From Phascolomyces articulosus (Eukaryota > Mucoromycota > Mucoromycetes > Mucorales > Lichtheimiaceae), in contig JAIXMP010000003.1 in assembly GCA_025677815.1 (NCBI GenBank), positions 496,001-560,000 on the forward strand: DNA of 64,000 bases, given 5' to 3'. Positions within the stretch are counted from its first letter, which is position 1, and each line of letters begins with the position of its first letter. Positions 51,564 through 64,000 of the stretch are shown here, one piece after another. The notes beneath the pieces are model-generated. The model was not told where the DNA came from, searched no databases, and saw only the letters and a list, made by a program, of their open reading frames with translations. Made by a program: the position numbers and the translations under genes.

Positions 51564-53474
51564 CATATTCCTCTAATAAAAAAAGACATGGCAATAATCA
51601 TATTGCAATTCTATAAATATCAACAGGATTTAGAATATCAACGGGGTATTGTTTATATATACTTTACCTTACATGAACATGTGAAGTCTGATGAAATATA
51701 TATTATTAGTAAATGTAATTGGTTGAAATGCCTTTTAATATAGGGAAAAGATAATTAAAATGAGAATTGATTAATATCTGTGTAGTATATAAAGGTTATT
51801 ACTATGCGCCAGTATTTAATAGTGTGGTATAATACCAAAAAAAAAAAAGAAAACAGAGCAGACGCTCCATTTTATTACCATGACTTCTACATGTTTCTAT
51901 ATAATTTTCTTTATTCTCGAAGCACTGGGTAGATCTATAGAATAAATATATAAAAATAATGCAATCATTCCATCAGCGAATCATTTACTTGCAATAAGTA
52001 CGTACTTCTATCATTTTGTTTTATTTATGATAATCTAAATCATAGAAATATATAGTAAAAAATACATATTACATTATTGCAGTAATACAGCCCGAAGGAG
52101 GACCTTATGCTGCTGCTTTGCAACCAACAAATACCCAACAAAGCCAAATGGAGTGACGTGCTAAAGCGTTCAACTAACGAAATTGGAATACGTGGTTTTA
52201 ACAAGTTTAATTTAAAATGAAGAAAGCGAGAAGTATTATGTCTTAAACAGTGTGATGCCTTATATACGCGTTTACAGTACTTAATATTATTATTTTCAAA
52301 ATGAAAACAAAAAGAGACATACTCTACGCAAGGATCGAGTTTTTTTGGACTGTGATGTCTAAAAAATAAAAATAAAATCCCTCGAAAAAATAGACTTTAC
52401 AGTGCTACTGGTTAATAAACAATAACAATTATGATGGCACTATTTTAATTATATACTGATACGTAGATCAAGTAATAAAATATATAACAATATAATCACT
52501 TGACTACGGTTATAATGCTGCTAATATACAAAAATGATATTAGTGATATTTTATAGCAAATTGGTTAAAAGGCATCTGGCTTGTAAATGTTCTATTACTA
52601 TCCAATCTATATCAGGATTACAGTATATATTTTCAGAATATGTAAAAATCAACCGTAACAATAAACTTCGATTTATTATTAATAAGGAAAACCAAGAAAA
52701 GAATGATAGGATATTCCTTTGTATAAACAAAACTAACGGGTATCTTTGTTTGCACCATCATCAAACTTTTTGTGTTACTTAAACAGATGAATTTCCTTAT
52801 TAAAATCATGCAAATCAGTTTGCCTTATTGGTGTATTTATGTTTGGGGATGTTATGGATAGATGGCAGTTATAAAAATAGCACACATATGTAAAAAAAAA
52901 AAAAAAAAACCCGGTCCATGTGGAGTAGCCTGTTCATTCATTGAATATGCTTATATATATATATATATATTGTAACAACTGATATAACTATGTAGACACT
53001 ATTGATGCTGCATATTATTATGGATCAAATACCCCACAAATAAATTGTAGTTTACAATAATAAAAAAACAAAGCAATAGTTTGTCTTACCTACTACGGTT
53101 TTTATCTTGCAGCCATTTGTAAATGACAATATAACATATCTAATAACAATAATAAACCTTCATCACTACATACAGGGATGGTGGTGAGTTGATCTCGAAG
53201 AAAAAGAAATCACCTTAGGGGAAAAAATCAGAATATGTTTTGAATAACTGGATACTTCCATAACATTTTCATATTCTTTTCATGATTTCTATTTATTTTT
53301 TATTCATACTTCACTATTTTTTGGATAGGTTGAATATCTTGTACTTTTTTTCATAACATAATAAATCTTGGATTTGTTTCTCCTAATAAGGTGTATACAG
53401 TAGAAACATCATTATTCTTTTTGGTAAAAATCGTGGCCATTCTGCTATTTCATAGGCTGCTTTAACTCAGAACA

Positions 53475-53590
53475 TTTCTAATTTAGGAAGGAGGTGAGTT
53501 AAGAATACTGAAATTGAGTAATGGACACCAAGATTTCGCTTAAGGACACCAAAGTTTCATCTTCACGCCTTCCTTACAGACACCAAGCCC
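53475..53590 (+). repeat. Dispersed-repeat fragment with triple GACACCAA motif
   Basis: Bases ~53475-53525 align to the minus strand of 22752-22801 at roughly 85% (shared core ATTTCTAATTTAGGA and GAGTTAAGAATACTGAAA). Immediately after come three GACACCAA words within about 55 bases (near 53524, 53545 and 53579), the first two extended as GGACACCAA-N2-TTTC. Direct subterminal repeats of this kind are common at transposon ends, but no matching inverted end was found. Confidence 0.4.
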
Positions 53591-55400
53591 AATTTTTTAT
53601 TTTCTTGTTTTTGTGATAAAGGTTTGTACTAATGCTCTTTTATTATGTTTTTTTTTTCAAGCATGTTTATATCAATTTTACGTTAGTCATGGTATCTACA
53701 ACTAGGATATACCCACAGTAGTATTCATAGGTTACTTCTATAAATATATTATTGTCAATAAATGTAATTATTACTGTCTTCACCACAACGGTTTCTTTTT
53801 CATGCATGATAAAAACTACGGAAACATAAGCTTGCATAAAATCAGAGAAATACGTAACTAGAAAGCTCTAGATTTTGTATATTTGGGTTTCTTTTCGATG
53901 ACAAGTCATCAGCACATTGGCATAAATGAGTTAGTAATATTTATTTATTTATCTGGAAGAAAAAAGAGTACTTTTAGTTCGAATGGTTATGAAGAAAATA
54001 TAAATCCCAATATTGTACTTTTTTAGCAAGTTGATATAAGAAAATTAGTACGCAGTGAATATAAAAAAGAAAATAATAATAGATGGAAAACGTGATATAT
54101 ATTTATCAAAAAGTGCATATCGTCATACTAGTAAGTAATATATAATTATGGAATGATGTTGCTATTTAAAAAGTTATGATGCTTTGGTCTATATAAAAGA
54201 ATATTGAACAAACATAACACTACGGAAAAGAAACTTGTTAAATCTAGTTCATGTATTTGTAACTTGTTATGGGGGTGCGTGGTAAAATATCTGTTTGGAC
54301 CAATTTTATTGTATTGAAATTACCAGAATGAACATGAATATTTAACAAATTTCCTTCCTGAGTGCAAACATTCAATATTTTAGTTGTCCAGAAAAACCAT
54401 TTTTTTAGTAAAGTGCTGATTATTGTTTTGTTGTTGATATCAATATAAATAAGAAGAATAAAACAGAATGGTCAGATACTATATATAGTACATAATAAAG
54501 ACATTGACATGAACACCCCCCCACTGAAGAATTAGTGTATGTATTGAAGATCTAAACTACATTTCATTAGTGACTATGAACTCGATTAATCCTCTCCAGA
54601 ACTTAAACCACAAAAATGAAAAGTAGTCAACTATTTTTTTTTTTTCAAATTAGGGATATAGAGACAGGTAATTTTAGTTTTTTTTTCTTTCATCAAAAAA
54701 TATAATACTCCTGACAACATAGGTTAAATCAGGTTTTTGTCTGGTAAAATAAACAATACGTATACCTAGATTATGATTTTGTTAAATGAAATACTTTTTT
54801 TTTATGCAGTCTCTTTCTTGTGATTTTGTATATGAAAGAAAGAAAAAGAAAGATCACTATATTATTCCATTAGCATAGTAAAATATAATAAAAATAGCAG
54901 CTATCATATCATTGTCATGATTGTTCGTATACGCACAAAGAATTGTAAATAGCATAAAGAGGTATTCTATTAAAATGAAGTCATTCCTGATGAACTTGCA
55001 TTTTTTCAAGTTTTTTTTTTCATGTATTCATCGGACTATTCGGGTTAATGATTTCTTATGGTGCTAAAATTAAATTTAATACAGGAAAACAAAGAATCAT
55101 TTCTTGTTTTGAGGAAGTTGTTATTGGAAAAAATAAAAAGTAGTCGGTTACAGAAAGAATTGATATTATGTTTATAGACAACAAAGAACCAGCAATAAGA
55201 TTGGGTCCAAAAAAACAACTATAAAAGGAGTGAATATTTTTTCTTTTTTTTTTTCTCCATCAAATCTTTTACATACAAGCACACACGCATGAAGTGTAAT
55301 TACTACTATTTCTCTTTTGTGGGTAGCGTTGGAATTCAATGCTAAACTCTAATGTATATATATCTAATATGTTATGACGAATTGTTTCTTTATTTTATAG

Positions 55401-55600
55401 TTCCGTTGTTTTCGACAACGGTCTTCCGGGTGCTCTGGGATGGTTCCTCTCATTTTTCATCAACGACCATTTGCTTGGAGTTCCTGCAAGGTTTTCTATT
55501 GTAAAAAAAGCCTTGTAGTTGCTCAGCACAAGTATGGTCATATGTTGATGAATTATGGGGGGTATAGCCATCGGCAGGAAGCATCCTCTATACTTACGTG
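55401..55600 (+). pseudogene. 200-base exon-like segment, two open frames
   Basis: A TTTTATAG acceptor at 55393-55400 and a GTAAGC donor at 55601 bound 200 bases. One frame is open throughout and would splice to a 26-base candidate exon at about 55699-55724 (TTCTAG acceptor, GTAAGT donor). A second frame reads SVVFDNGLPGALGWFLSFFI and continues NDHLLGVPARFSIVKKAL before a TAG; this one looks more protein-like (hydrophobic, membrane-type). Two competing frames suggest an indel in a decayed gene. Not recognised. Confidence 0.35.
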
Positions 55601-56424
55601 GTAAGCATTAAATCTTTGTTTATTATATACATCAATTACCAAACAATAATACTAATACGACACCACTTTTTTTTTACATGTCAAGATATTTCTTCTAGCC
55701 AGGACCTTACAATTTGCTTATATGGTAAGTTATTATACATTTAATAATTTATTGAAAATCGGATCAAAGAGGAGTGTCATTGTGGTTACTTTATTATCGT
55801 TTACTAACTTACTCCTATCATTGTTGTTTCTTCATTTAGATATAAGCATTTTGTTTGGATCTGGCTTTAGATTAGAAATATCTTGATTTGTAAAAATAAT
55901 TTAATCCTGTTACAGTAGAAACATCAAATAATAGTCTATTGTTTTATTACAGTTCTTCTCTATATCTGCAATTCCAAATAAATATGAAAAAAAGAAAAAA
56001 GTTCGCTACAATAAGGAGTGTAAAAAAATGTGTATAAGAAAACAACTATACACGTTTATCCACTTATTATGAGATGCATAGAAGAACAAATAATACAGAA
56101 ACCCGCAACCTCCCTTCTTCACAACACCTATTTAATAATTCATATGTGGTAACTATAACCCGCCATTAATAAAGTTTGGCAATATAAATTTAATACCTTA
56201 CAACTGCTATTTTGGATAAAGAGCTTTTGTTTATTATACATTGTAGCTAGGCATAATTTGTGTATGGTAGGTTTATCAGACTCACTATTTTTGTATTTTT
56301 CTGGTTGATGCAAAGATCTGATGTAACAACCACTCCGGTTCCCTTTCCGCTAAAAGTCACATCTTCATTCTCTGGATCTGCGGCTTTCTTGTACTACTGG
56401 CACTTTCCTTTGACCACAAACCTC

Positions 56425-59400
56425 ATGGATTCGATAGAGAGAGAAGTTACGAATTATATGGTCTCGACGGGGGATTCCTCGGCTGAGGCTTCTCAGGCTG
56501 CAGCAAATATTGTACAAGGTATTATTTTATTTTGTGTTTAAATTCTTTTTATTGGCATTGCACTTTATATTTATGTTATCTTAACAATCAACTCGCTTGC
56601 ACTTTTACATTTCCGTTCCTCCCTCCTCTCGTACTAGCGGTCAATACTGCTTCTGTTCAAGCAAATCTATTACAGTTGATTCAGTCAATGGAAGAATATT
56701 TAACTAGCGATGACGATCAAATTCGTGCAAAGGGTATTTACTTTCATTTCATAGAGATTCCGTATAATTTAATATAAAAAAGGATTATAAATCAAAACTG
56801 ATCGATCGTTGATAATTTTTTTATCTGATAGCCACAGGCCTTCTTTCACATACTTTACACAAATGCGATCAGCAAAGCATTAATGAAGCAGCAGGTATAT
56901 ATGGTAGCGCCTATTATTTTTTACAGTAGCGTGATAGGATAGCAACTGATAATTATGACTATATAGTATCTGTGTTGGTGGATTTTTATTGCGATCGATT
57001 GACCGATAGAACATGCGTGCCTAATTTGTTGGAAGGATTGGTTGCGTTGACAAGTTCGGATAACTTTACTGGAACGAATGCAGTAACGACAGCAACAAGG
57101 TACAAATATTGAGAATGAATGGATAAGGGAAGGATAAAAGAAATATAGAAGCGATGTGTAGAGATTCATGCTGTTGTGTGTTTTTATATACAGAATATTT
57201 GAACGTGTGGAAATTCAACGATTTCCTCAAGCTACTCGTAATACAGCATTCCATATATTTGAAAATTTGATGGATAGACATTTATCAGGTATATCTTTCC
57301 TTCTCATTTTCATATTATCAACTGGCGGCTGAGAAGCACTAAGTTAACGAATATTCTTGACCACAGCTTTAAAGGCAATCAACAATGAATTTGTTTATGG
57401 ATTTACTCAATCGATGGATGGTGAAAAGGATCCAAGAAATTTGATGGCCGCCTTCAAACTTGTTAAGCTGATTGTCCAACATTTCGACATCGGTGCTCAT
57501 GTAGAGGTATAGTAGCCTTTTAGGGGATATTAAATAACTCACATTCTTTTTGATTGCTAAGATAAAACCACATAAAGGATCTTTTTGAGGTGACATTCTG
57601 CTATTTCCCCATTACATTCAAACCGCCCCCAGATGATCCTTATGGAATCACAGCGGATGATTTGAAACAGAGTCTCCGGTAAGAATTACACTATAATAAT
57701 ATCAAAAGTCGACCAGAAATTGATGCTAATTTTTTTTTTTACATAGTCAATGTATCTCTTCAACTGGATTATTTGCAAAGCTTGCTCTTCCTCTTATCTT
57801 GGAAAAATTATCATCTACTTCTGGAAGTGCTAAGGTTGGTTTTGATTATATGAGAGTTTATATCCTGTAGTTTATATACTGAGCTGTGTGTAAATAGAAA
57901 GATTCCATGGAAACCTTAGCTGCCTGTGCTCCAGTCTACGGTGCCAACGTCTTACTCCCTGTTATCGATGAGATCTTTGATGCATTGAAAGTGGAGGTAA
58001 AATTATTTTAGCTTTTTTTTTACAGAAATATTATGTCACTTAATACTGAACTGCTGGCCCCCCCTTGGTATATAATAGGTTTTCCATTCGACTGATCAAG
58101 CACTGGAAGATGCAGCACTTGTGGGGATTGAAAGTGTGGTCGCAACGTTGAGTGCTGGACTTGCCGGAAACAGTGGGGAAACTATTGAAAAGACGTTGAA
58201 GCCCTTGGTTGTGGAATGCATTGCAAATTTGAAGGAGCCAGAGTTGAAAAATACCAAACCGGCCGGACGTATCTTACGAGCAGCATCATCTGCTTCATGT
58301 ATGTCATTGGATCATATCTTTCACAACTTTTATTTATGATATACTTGACTCACTTTATTATTTTAGATGCTGCATGTGCTTCAATTATCAATGCTGTGGT
58401 ACCATTATTGTTACGTCAATATCGTGAGACTGAAATCGCAACACGTCGTAAGGCAATTATGGATGTTATCTTGGAATTCTTGGAAGCTAGCAAGAGTTTA
58501 TATGGAGCTGCGGATGGTGATGTTGATAGTACGTGTAAGGAACCTTATAGTCAAGAAAATGAAGTGCGAGCATGTATTAAACCTAATCTTTTTAACCATT
58601 TTTTTTAATTCTTTATAGTGGATCAAACAGAAGTTTCGCCTTTGATCGAATACAAAGATCGCTTCTTTGGTATTTTTGAATCAGCAATTACATCATCCAA
58701 CGAATATAATGGACTTCGACTTTCTGGTTTGAAGGGATTGGAATTGATGGTCCTGACCAAAAACTTCCTTTCACAAAATGAGGTATGTGCATATTATAGT
58801 GTATTAATTAATGTGAATATGATCTGATTGTATTATGTATGTTTTACTTTTCTTAGAGAGGAATTGGTGTGCAAGCATTCAACAAGATTTTACTTGAAGA
58901 AACAGATGAAGAATTAAGGTATTAATTTCGGCTTTTGTATCATATCAATCCCAAAATAATTGACACCAGCTAAATATGGGTTCAATATGACAAAAAAAAT
59001 AATAGAACGGCTGCCTTGGCATCATTAAAGGAAATATTACAATTTGATACAAAATACATTGTTGAAGAGACAGTACCATTCCTTATGAAACGCCTTCCAG
59101 ATTCTGCCAAAGAAACACAGCAAATTAGTTACAAGCAGACGTTAACTGCATTGAAGGTCTTGTGTCCTGAGCCTTCTTTGTTTAAGGCAGCTATTCCACC
59201 ACTTTTACAAAAGTTTGATAAAGTTTGCGCAACTGGTATGGAGGAAAGAAGAGGGTTGGTTAAATGTGGAACCTTTTAATATGCTGTGATAATAATCTGT
59301 TGATATAACTTCTTTATATAGATAATGATCCCGCATATCCCTGTGCTATTCTTAGAACTCTTTTAAGTATCCTGGAAGTCAAAGTTATGGAGAAGCATAC

Positions 59401-61307
59401 TGACATTTCACCATGTATCGATACATTGGTACCTCATTTTATAGTCGCAGCTATTAATGCATCTTTGGATACGTCAAAGAAACAAATGATATTGCAAAAT
59501 GATGTTCTCGAAAACGTTGCGTTAGTTATCATGATTGTAGTGGAGAGTCTCAAATCAGAGTAAGATTTTTTAATATCTATATGATATAGGATAATATATT
59601 ATTACTTGATTATGTTTGGCTAATATGTTATCGTAGTGCACAAAAACCATTTGTAGATCGCATGTTCAAGTTATATCTTCATGGTGATCTTTCACAACTT
59701 AATATCCAAGGATCCGGATTTGAACCATTCAAGGTACTATTGTCAAACTGGGCTACTTAGAAACTATAGTATGAAGTGTAATCTAATTGAACAAATACTA
59801 ATATATGATGGAACAGGACGAGCCTTCGAATGTACAAAAAGCAACAACACAGCTCTTTGCAGCAGTAGTTGCTGCTTGCCGAAGAGATGTAAGTATTCAT
59901 AAAAGAGAAAGAAACTACCTACAGATTTAATAACCTTAATCAATTGGACTAGATCAATTTCCCGGTCACAAGCATTGAAGATTTCTTAACACAATTGGTC
60001 GATATTACTTTGGTATCAACAGATGAGATTCAACAAGTATCGTTAGTGCGCATAATTGGCTCATTAATCAATAAATGGCGTGATGGTATGTTTATTTCAA
60101 ATTAATAAACTATTGCAAAATTAAGAGGATGCGAACCTAAAATGAGTTTTATTGCAGCTGCTGCCACCACCAAATATGTTGAAAACCTTGCTGCAAGACT
60201 AGAAACCATCATTTCACAAAACGCAACCAACTACGTTAATGCACTGAATATCTATCTCTGGGTAAGCTGACAAAAAAACTTATTATTTCCATGAAAAGAA
60301 TCTCATTCATTCCAAATATGATAGATCGCAAGAGCATTGGTATTACGATCACATCAGCTTGGCTACAAGATGACCGATACCGTTATTGGGTGGTGTGCAA
60401 ACCCAACATTGGGCAAGCAAGCTTCGAAAGGATTCGACATTATCATTGGTGATGATCAATTAGCATTAAACAAAGCATCATTTGCAATTATGGCTGTAAG
60501 GAAATGAAAAGAAAAACAGTCGTACTATCTATAGCAGTACTAATTCGTATACATGTTTTTAGATTTTGTACAAGCAAAGATTCTTTACTGATAGCTTACC
60601 GAAACTTGTGGATGGTTTCCGCAATTCTCCTAGCGGTATGTTATTCTTTTCCTTTTTAAACATGGTTGAACTTTTTGCTAATAATTTGTATAATTCCAGA
60701 TATCAAACACAATTACCTCATTGCACTCTCTTATTTACTCAAGAATGTACCAAAACAAATTCTATTGAGTGAATTGCCACCAGTATGTTACTTTATGTTT
60801 TTCTCCTTTTTTATAAAAACATATTTTTGTCGATACAAGAAGTTTGCTAATGGATTACCAATAATTTAGCTTGTACCTTTACTTATTGAATCGCTTCCCC
60901 TCCCTGACACAACTCTTAAAGTTTCCACATTGGATACGTTCCGACTTGCTATTGCAGATGCACCAGATGCTATTGCACCCCATGTACGATCTATCATCCC
61001 AGCATTATTGGAGTTATTAGACACAACTAATCAACAAAATCCTATGGATGTACGAATTGCTGTTCTTAAATGCCTTGCCCAATTTCCTTTGGGACTTACC
61101 AATGATATATTACAGCCTCATGCTCGTTTCGTGACCAAACAACTTGTCAAACCATTAGATGATAGAAAACGACTTGTTCGAAAAGAAGCAGTGGAGTGTA
61201 GAGCAAAATGGTAAGCGTTTTTGAATATGGTGGAATAATCCAAACATTAACTTTTATATATATTCTTTTTTTTTCATCTCGTCTATAGGTATACCGTTAT
61301 TTCATAA
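56425..61307 (+). CDS. MMS19: MMS19 HEAT-repeat protein of the cytosolic Fe-S targeting complex
   Basis: Adaptor that hands Fe-S clusters to DNA polymerases, helicases (XPD) and primase in the CIA targeting complex; Met18 in yeast. Twenty-four exons join in phase: 56425-56518, 56638-56733, 56832-56894, 56967-57099, 57194-57288, 57367-57506, 57578-57678, 57747-57834, 57898-57996, 58079-58298, 58367-58528, 58619-58782, 58857-58918, 59006-59235, 59322-59559, 59637-59733, 59817-59888, 59953-60085, 60158-60261, 60325-60495, 60563-60635, 60700-60782, 60870-61210, 61289-61307. The 1025 residues match the usual size. Family landmarks are EEYLTSDDDQIRAKATGLLS, DRTCVPNLLEGLVALT, FCYFPITFKPPPDDPYGIT, and the C-terminal VRKEAVECRAKWYTV. 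The frame is open upstream to 56260, but that part is atypical, so the ATG at 56425 is preferred. Confidence 0.93.
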
Positions 61308-62508
61308 AAAAACACAATTTATTTATTTTTAACTTACAATGTTGGACATAATAAATTTATTCTAAAACGATCATGTTTTTATATTTATATATAACCGTAA
61401 TTAGATATTATGTCTATTGCGTTATTTTGCTTCATTTTTTTTTTTTTTACTCATCTAAGAGGGAAAAAATTGGTTATATATTTACCAAAGAAAATAGCTA
61501 ATGTTAACATTTGATCGATTGGATATTATTTCTTGGGTTTATAAACATTGTTCGTTTGAAACAATGTATTGGAATATATATACAGCGATATGCAGATTAT
61601 AGGATTACCATTGATACTTATTGCAGTGTGGTAAAACAAGTAATATTCAAAAACACAAAATGTAGAGAAAAGTTATCTTTTCAAAGTTTATCCTCGAATT
61701 ACATAAAATAAGAAGGAAATTTGATAATTTATTGAGCTGGGAGTAGGAATAATAGATCGATATAAAAGAGGTGAATTATAAAAAAACCATCACATCCATT
61801 TTCATGTCTATAATTATATAATCTTGATCTATTTCTAAAAAGTAGCGATGTTACGTATTAGTTATCAGGTAAAATTATCTATACTGAAACGCCATTTGTT
61901 GTCAAGGAAAGCGAAGGTTTAAGGTTAAATATTCAAATAAGTAGACTGTTGTGAGGAGTGATGCTATTGTACCATATTACGCAATATCCTGTTATCAAAT
62001 CTTATTCGATAACGAAGATAGATATATAGTCTGAAAAGAGAACGTTGAAATGGTACGTAAACAGAATACAACAAACATTCACTATCACTAACTATTATTA
62101 TATTTTATACGATTATTGCATCAAAAACGATATATACTACATCAGGCAATCATTCTTATATTGATCACTAATAATAATAACCAAATTCAATAAAAATACT
62201 TCACACCATCTCACAAAACTAACACGAAAAGAATTACGATAATAGGTAAATTACTCAATACTAGACAGATTTAATGTGCAGAGGAAAAAAATGATTCTAT
62301 TTACAAAGGATGATGTATACTGCTCTTTTATACAAAAAGAGTTTACAAATGAAATAATTGAACATGGGAGTGTGCGCGATAGTAGATGGGAAAAATTAAT
62401 AAAGGCGAGAGGAAAATAATATGTTGTAAATGAGTGAGGGATATGATATGAAAAAAAAAGTGATGTGCGAGAGTGAGAAAATGAAAAGGAAAAAAAAGAG
62501 AAAGAAAT
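61308..62508. other. Convergent 3' spacer, no gene seen
   Basis: AT-rich 1.2 kb between the MMS19 and MET16 stops, with AATAAA-like words. No coding-like frame was found on either strand. Confidence 0.5.
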
Positions 62509-63491
62509 TTATGAAGAAGAAGCAACTGCAATAGGTGCTGGGTTGGCAGCGGTTGCAGCAGCTTGTCGTTGTTGTTCTTTTTTCTTCTTTGCTGCCATGA
62601 AAGCGGCACGCATCTTAAAGTAATCTTGGTGCATACCACATTCGGTCTTTTCTTTGCCACTCCAGCGGCCTGATCGCTCATCGTCTTCACTTGCAGGCTT
62701 TTTGGTAGAATGCCAATCACCGATAGATCGATAACCCTGGTCGACGAGACCGTTGTATGGCACCTCATTGGCGCGAATATAAGTCCAGACTTGCTTAAAG
62801 TCCCAGAATGCAAGAGGGTTAAGCTTGATAAGGCCGGTAGAATCAACTTCCAAGACTGGGATTTCACCACGGTCACCCTTTTGACTGCGACGACGACCAG
62901 TAATGACTGATTTTACTTGGAGGCCTTCATAGGCGCGCTGAGCAGGTTCGACCTTTACAAGATAGTCATAAGTTGATTCGTCAGATTCCCACAAATGTTC
63001 ACCATGTTCAGTTTCAAATTCTTTGGCGTTGGCACAGTCGATAGGTTTGAATATGTTGAATTTGACATCATATGTTTCTTCGCAACGGCGAACAAGGTCG
63101 AGAGTTTCGTCAAAATGGTAAAGCGTATCAAGGAAAATAAGTGGGACCAAGTGTTGTTCGTCACGGTCAATAGTAATTTTGTTGATTATATCAAGTGAAA
63201 CAAGACCTAGTTATTTTCAAGAAAAAAAGAGTTAATGTACTTGTTTATTCACTTTATGATTATTTGTATTCATATATATAATTCTAATGTATAATATCAT
63301 TATCGATCTTTTGAGTATATACCTGTTAAGCCTAATGCAGTGGTTTGGAATAAGTTGGGCAAATGGTCAATAGCCCATTCAATGATTTCACGGGGTTCCA
63401 GAGTGCTCAAATGTTCATTTAATTTTTTAAGAACTTCAGGCGACAAATCGGCCGAAGATTCGATACGTGAGATACTGGTGCTGACAGGCAT
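62509..63491 (-). CDS. MET16: Phosphoadenylyl-sulfate (PAPS) reductase
   Basis: Reduces PAPS to sulfite with thioredoxin in cytosolic sulfate assimilation. Exons 63491-63323 and 63206-62509 join in phase to 288 residues (yeast about 261). The PAPS-binding region includes the HFDETLDLV element, VITGRRRSQKGDRGEIPVLE and WDFKQVWTYIRANEVPYNGL. The catalytic Cys is in EKTECGMHQDYF. The two CC pairs of the Fe-S-containing APS/plant-type enzymes are absent, so this is the fungal, cluster-free PAPS type. The C terminus is extended by a Lys/Gln/Ala-rich tail (AAKKKKEQQRQAAATAANPA). The start at 63491 is the only ATG in frame near the conserved N terminus. Confidence 0.95.
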
Positions 63492-64000
63492 GATTTTAAT
63501 TTATAATTTTGTTTTGGACAAGAAACTTGTTGAAAGAGATATATAAAATGAACAGCTGCTGGTATTAATAACTTCCGGGGAAAGGGTTGTGTGTTTAAAG
63601 AAAAAAAAATCTTTGTTTATATATATCGTTCTAGTCGGGATGGCGTGCTTTGGCCTACTTATTCAATATCCAAAAATGGAAACCACGATCTGACATCGGC
63701 CAATCGTATTGTCTTGCAATGGTGTTATTGCCCTCACTACGCACGCCAGGATGCTTTCATCATCTTGTTGGCTAACTGAGAATTAAAAAAAGGCGATCGC
63801 ATTCCACTCCATGAGGTATATATTACAAATACCTTTTTGTTATTTTTTTTTTTCGCGATTCTCTTGCACTAATTAACAGAAAGTTCTTGAAAAATAATGA
63901 TAGATCACTGATATTAAAGAATGAGAAATATATGGTTGATTTATCATCCTTTTTTATGTATTTACTATAGATAATGCCAACATGACATGTATATATAATT
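63492..64000. promoter_or_regulatory. MET16 upstream region to window edge
   Basis: Likely MET16 promoter. A more balanced island (63630-63780) is open on the plus strand but shows no recognisable domain and no good start. No Cbf1-type CACGTG site was seen. Confidence 0.35.

Larger units (their letters stand above)
50331..56424. other. Second gene-poor, AT-rich stretch with coding relics
   Basis: About 6 kb with no gene model that closes. Most is AT-rich with stops in all frames. Islands with coding character are listed separately (51134-51563, 52091-52156, 53475-53590, 55401-55600). An A18 run (52892-52909) and an AT run (52951-52970) are present. The final ~200 bases before 56425 are open in the MMS19 frame, but their translation is atypical, so I treat them as leader. 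Confidence 0.45.

Noticed and set aside
52534..52782. 82-codon plus-strand frame
   Set aside because: Composition is what random AT-rich DNA gives (Ile/Lys/Asn/Tyr-rich); no splice signals or homology.
56260..56424. Longer N terminus of MMS19 starting at 56260
   Set aside because: In frame, but the added residues are hydrophobic and unlike MMS19; the ATG at 56425 gives a family-like start.
61511..61711. 66-codon frame after MMS19
   Set aside because: AT-driven composition in a convergent 3' spacer with no coding-like codon pattern.
62343..62876. Alternative minus-strand frame overlapping MET16
   Set aside because: Out of frame with the conserved PAPS reductase and continues into AT-rich 3' DNA.

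Overview
The window looks like nuclear DNA of an early-diverging filamentous fungus, most likely Mucorales (Mucoromycota). The evidence is: very AT-rich spacers; many short introns with GTAAGT-like donors and TAG/CAG acceptors; ordinary fungal housekeeping genes (MDM10, MED10, MAS1, GUT1, MET16, MMS19); and a broken spore-coat CotH-type gene, a family typical of this phylum. No tRNA, rRNA, CRISPR array or intact transposon was recognised. All exon models were built by hand from reading frame and splice-site phase. For the named genes every exon chain closes in frame.

Layout. 1-540: 5' part of a membrane-protein gene leaving the window on the minus strand. 541-8419: gene-poor, AT-rich stretch holding only small exon-like coding relics on both strands. 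8420-19429: CLC chloride transporter, MDM10, eRF1 (SUP45), and on the minus strand an allantoate-permease-type MFS transporter. 20422-22831: a decayed CotH gene and an unrecognised decayed fragment. 22931-32378: MED10, MPP-beta, a LEE1-like CCCH protein, DGK1 (minus) and UBC6. 33120-34560: minus-strand relics. 34907-44894: nitronate monooxygenase, glycerol kinase (minus), zinc CDF transporter (minus), mitochondrial bL34, a DusA-type tRNA-dihydrouridine synthase (minus) and a five-finger CCCH protein (minus). 45179-50216: tandem pair of secreted aspartic-protease paralogues (minus). 50217-56424: second gene-poor stretch with relics. 56425-63491: MMS19 (24 exons) and PAPS reductase MET16 (minus).

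The genes are mostly independent housekeeping functions. Functional themes that recur are mitochondrial biogenesis (MDM10, MPP-beta, bL34, possibly the DusA-type enzyme), ER and lipid metabolism (DGK1, UBC6, GUT1) and membrane transport (CLC, MFS, CDF). Several pairs are convergent with short 3' spacers (eRF1/MFS, nitronate monooxygenase/GUT1, bL34/DusA), and the CDF and bL34 genes share a divergent promoter of under 300 bp.

The most unusual locus is the aspartic-protease pair. Both copies keep the first catalytic Asp, but the second DTG is replaced by SNS. Their 3' exons are about 99% identical although upstream exons are only about three-quarters identical, which looks like gene conversion preserving a non-catalytic fold. 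Also notable are the bacterial/plant-like DusA in a fungus and the two coding graveyards flanking compact gene islands.
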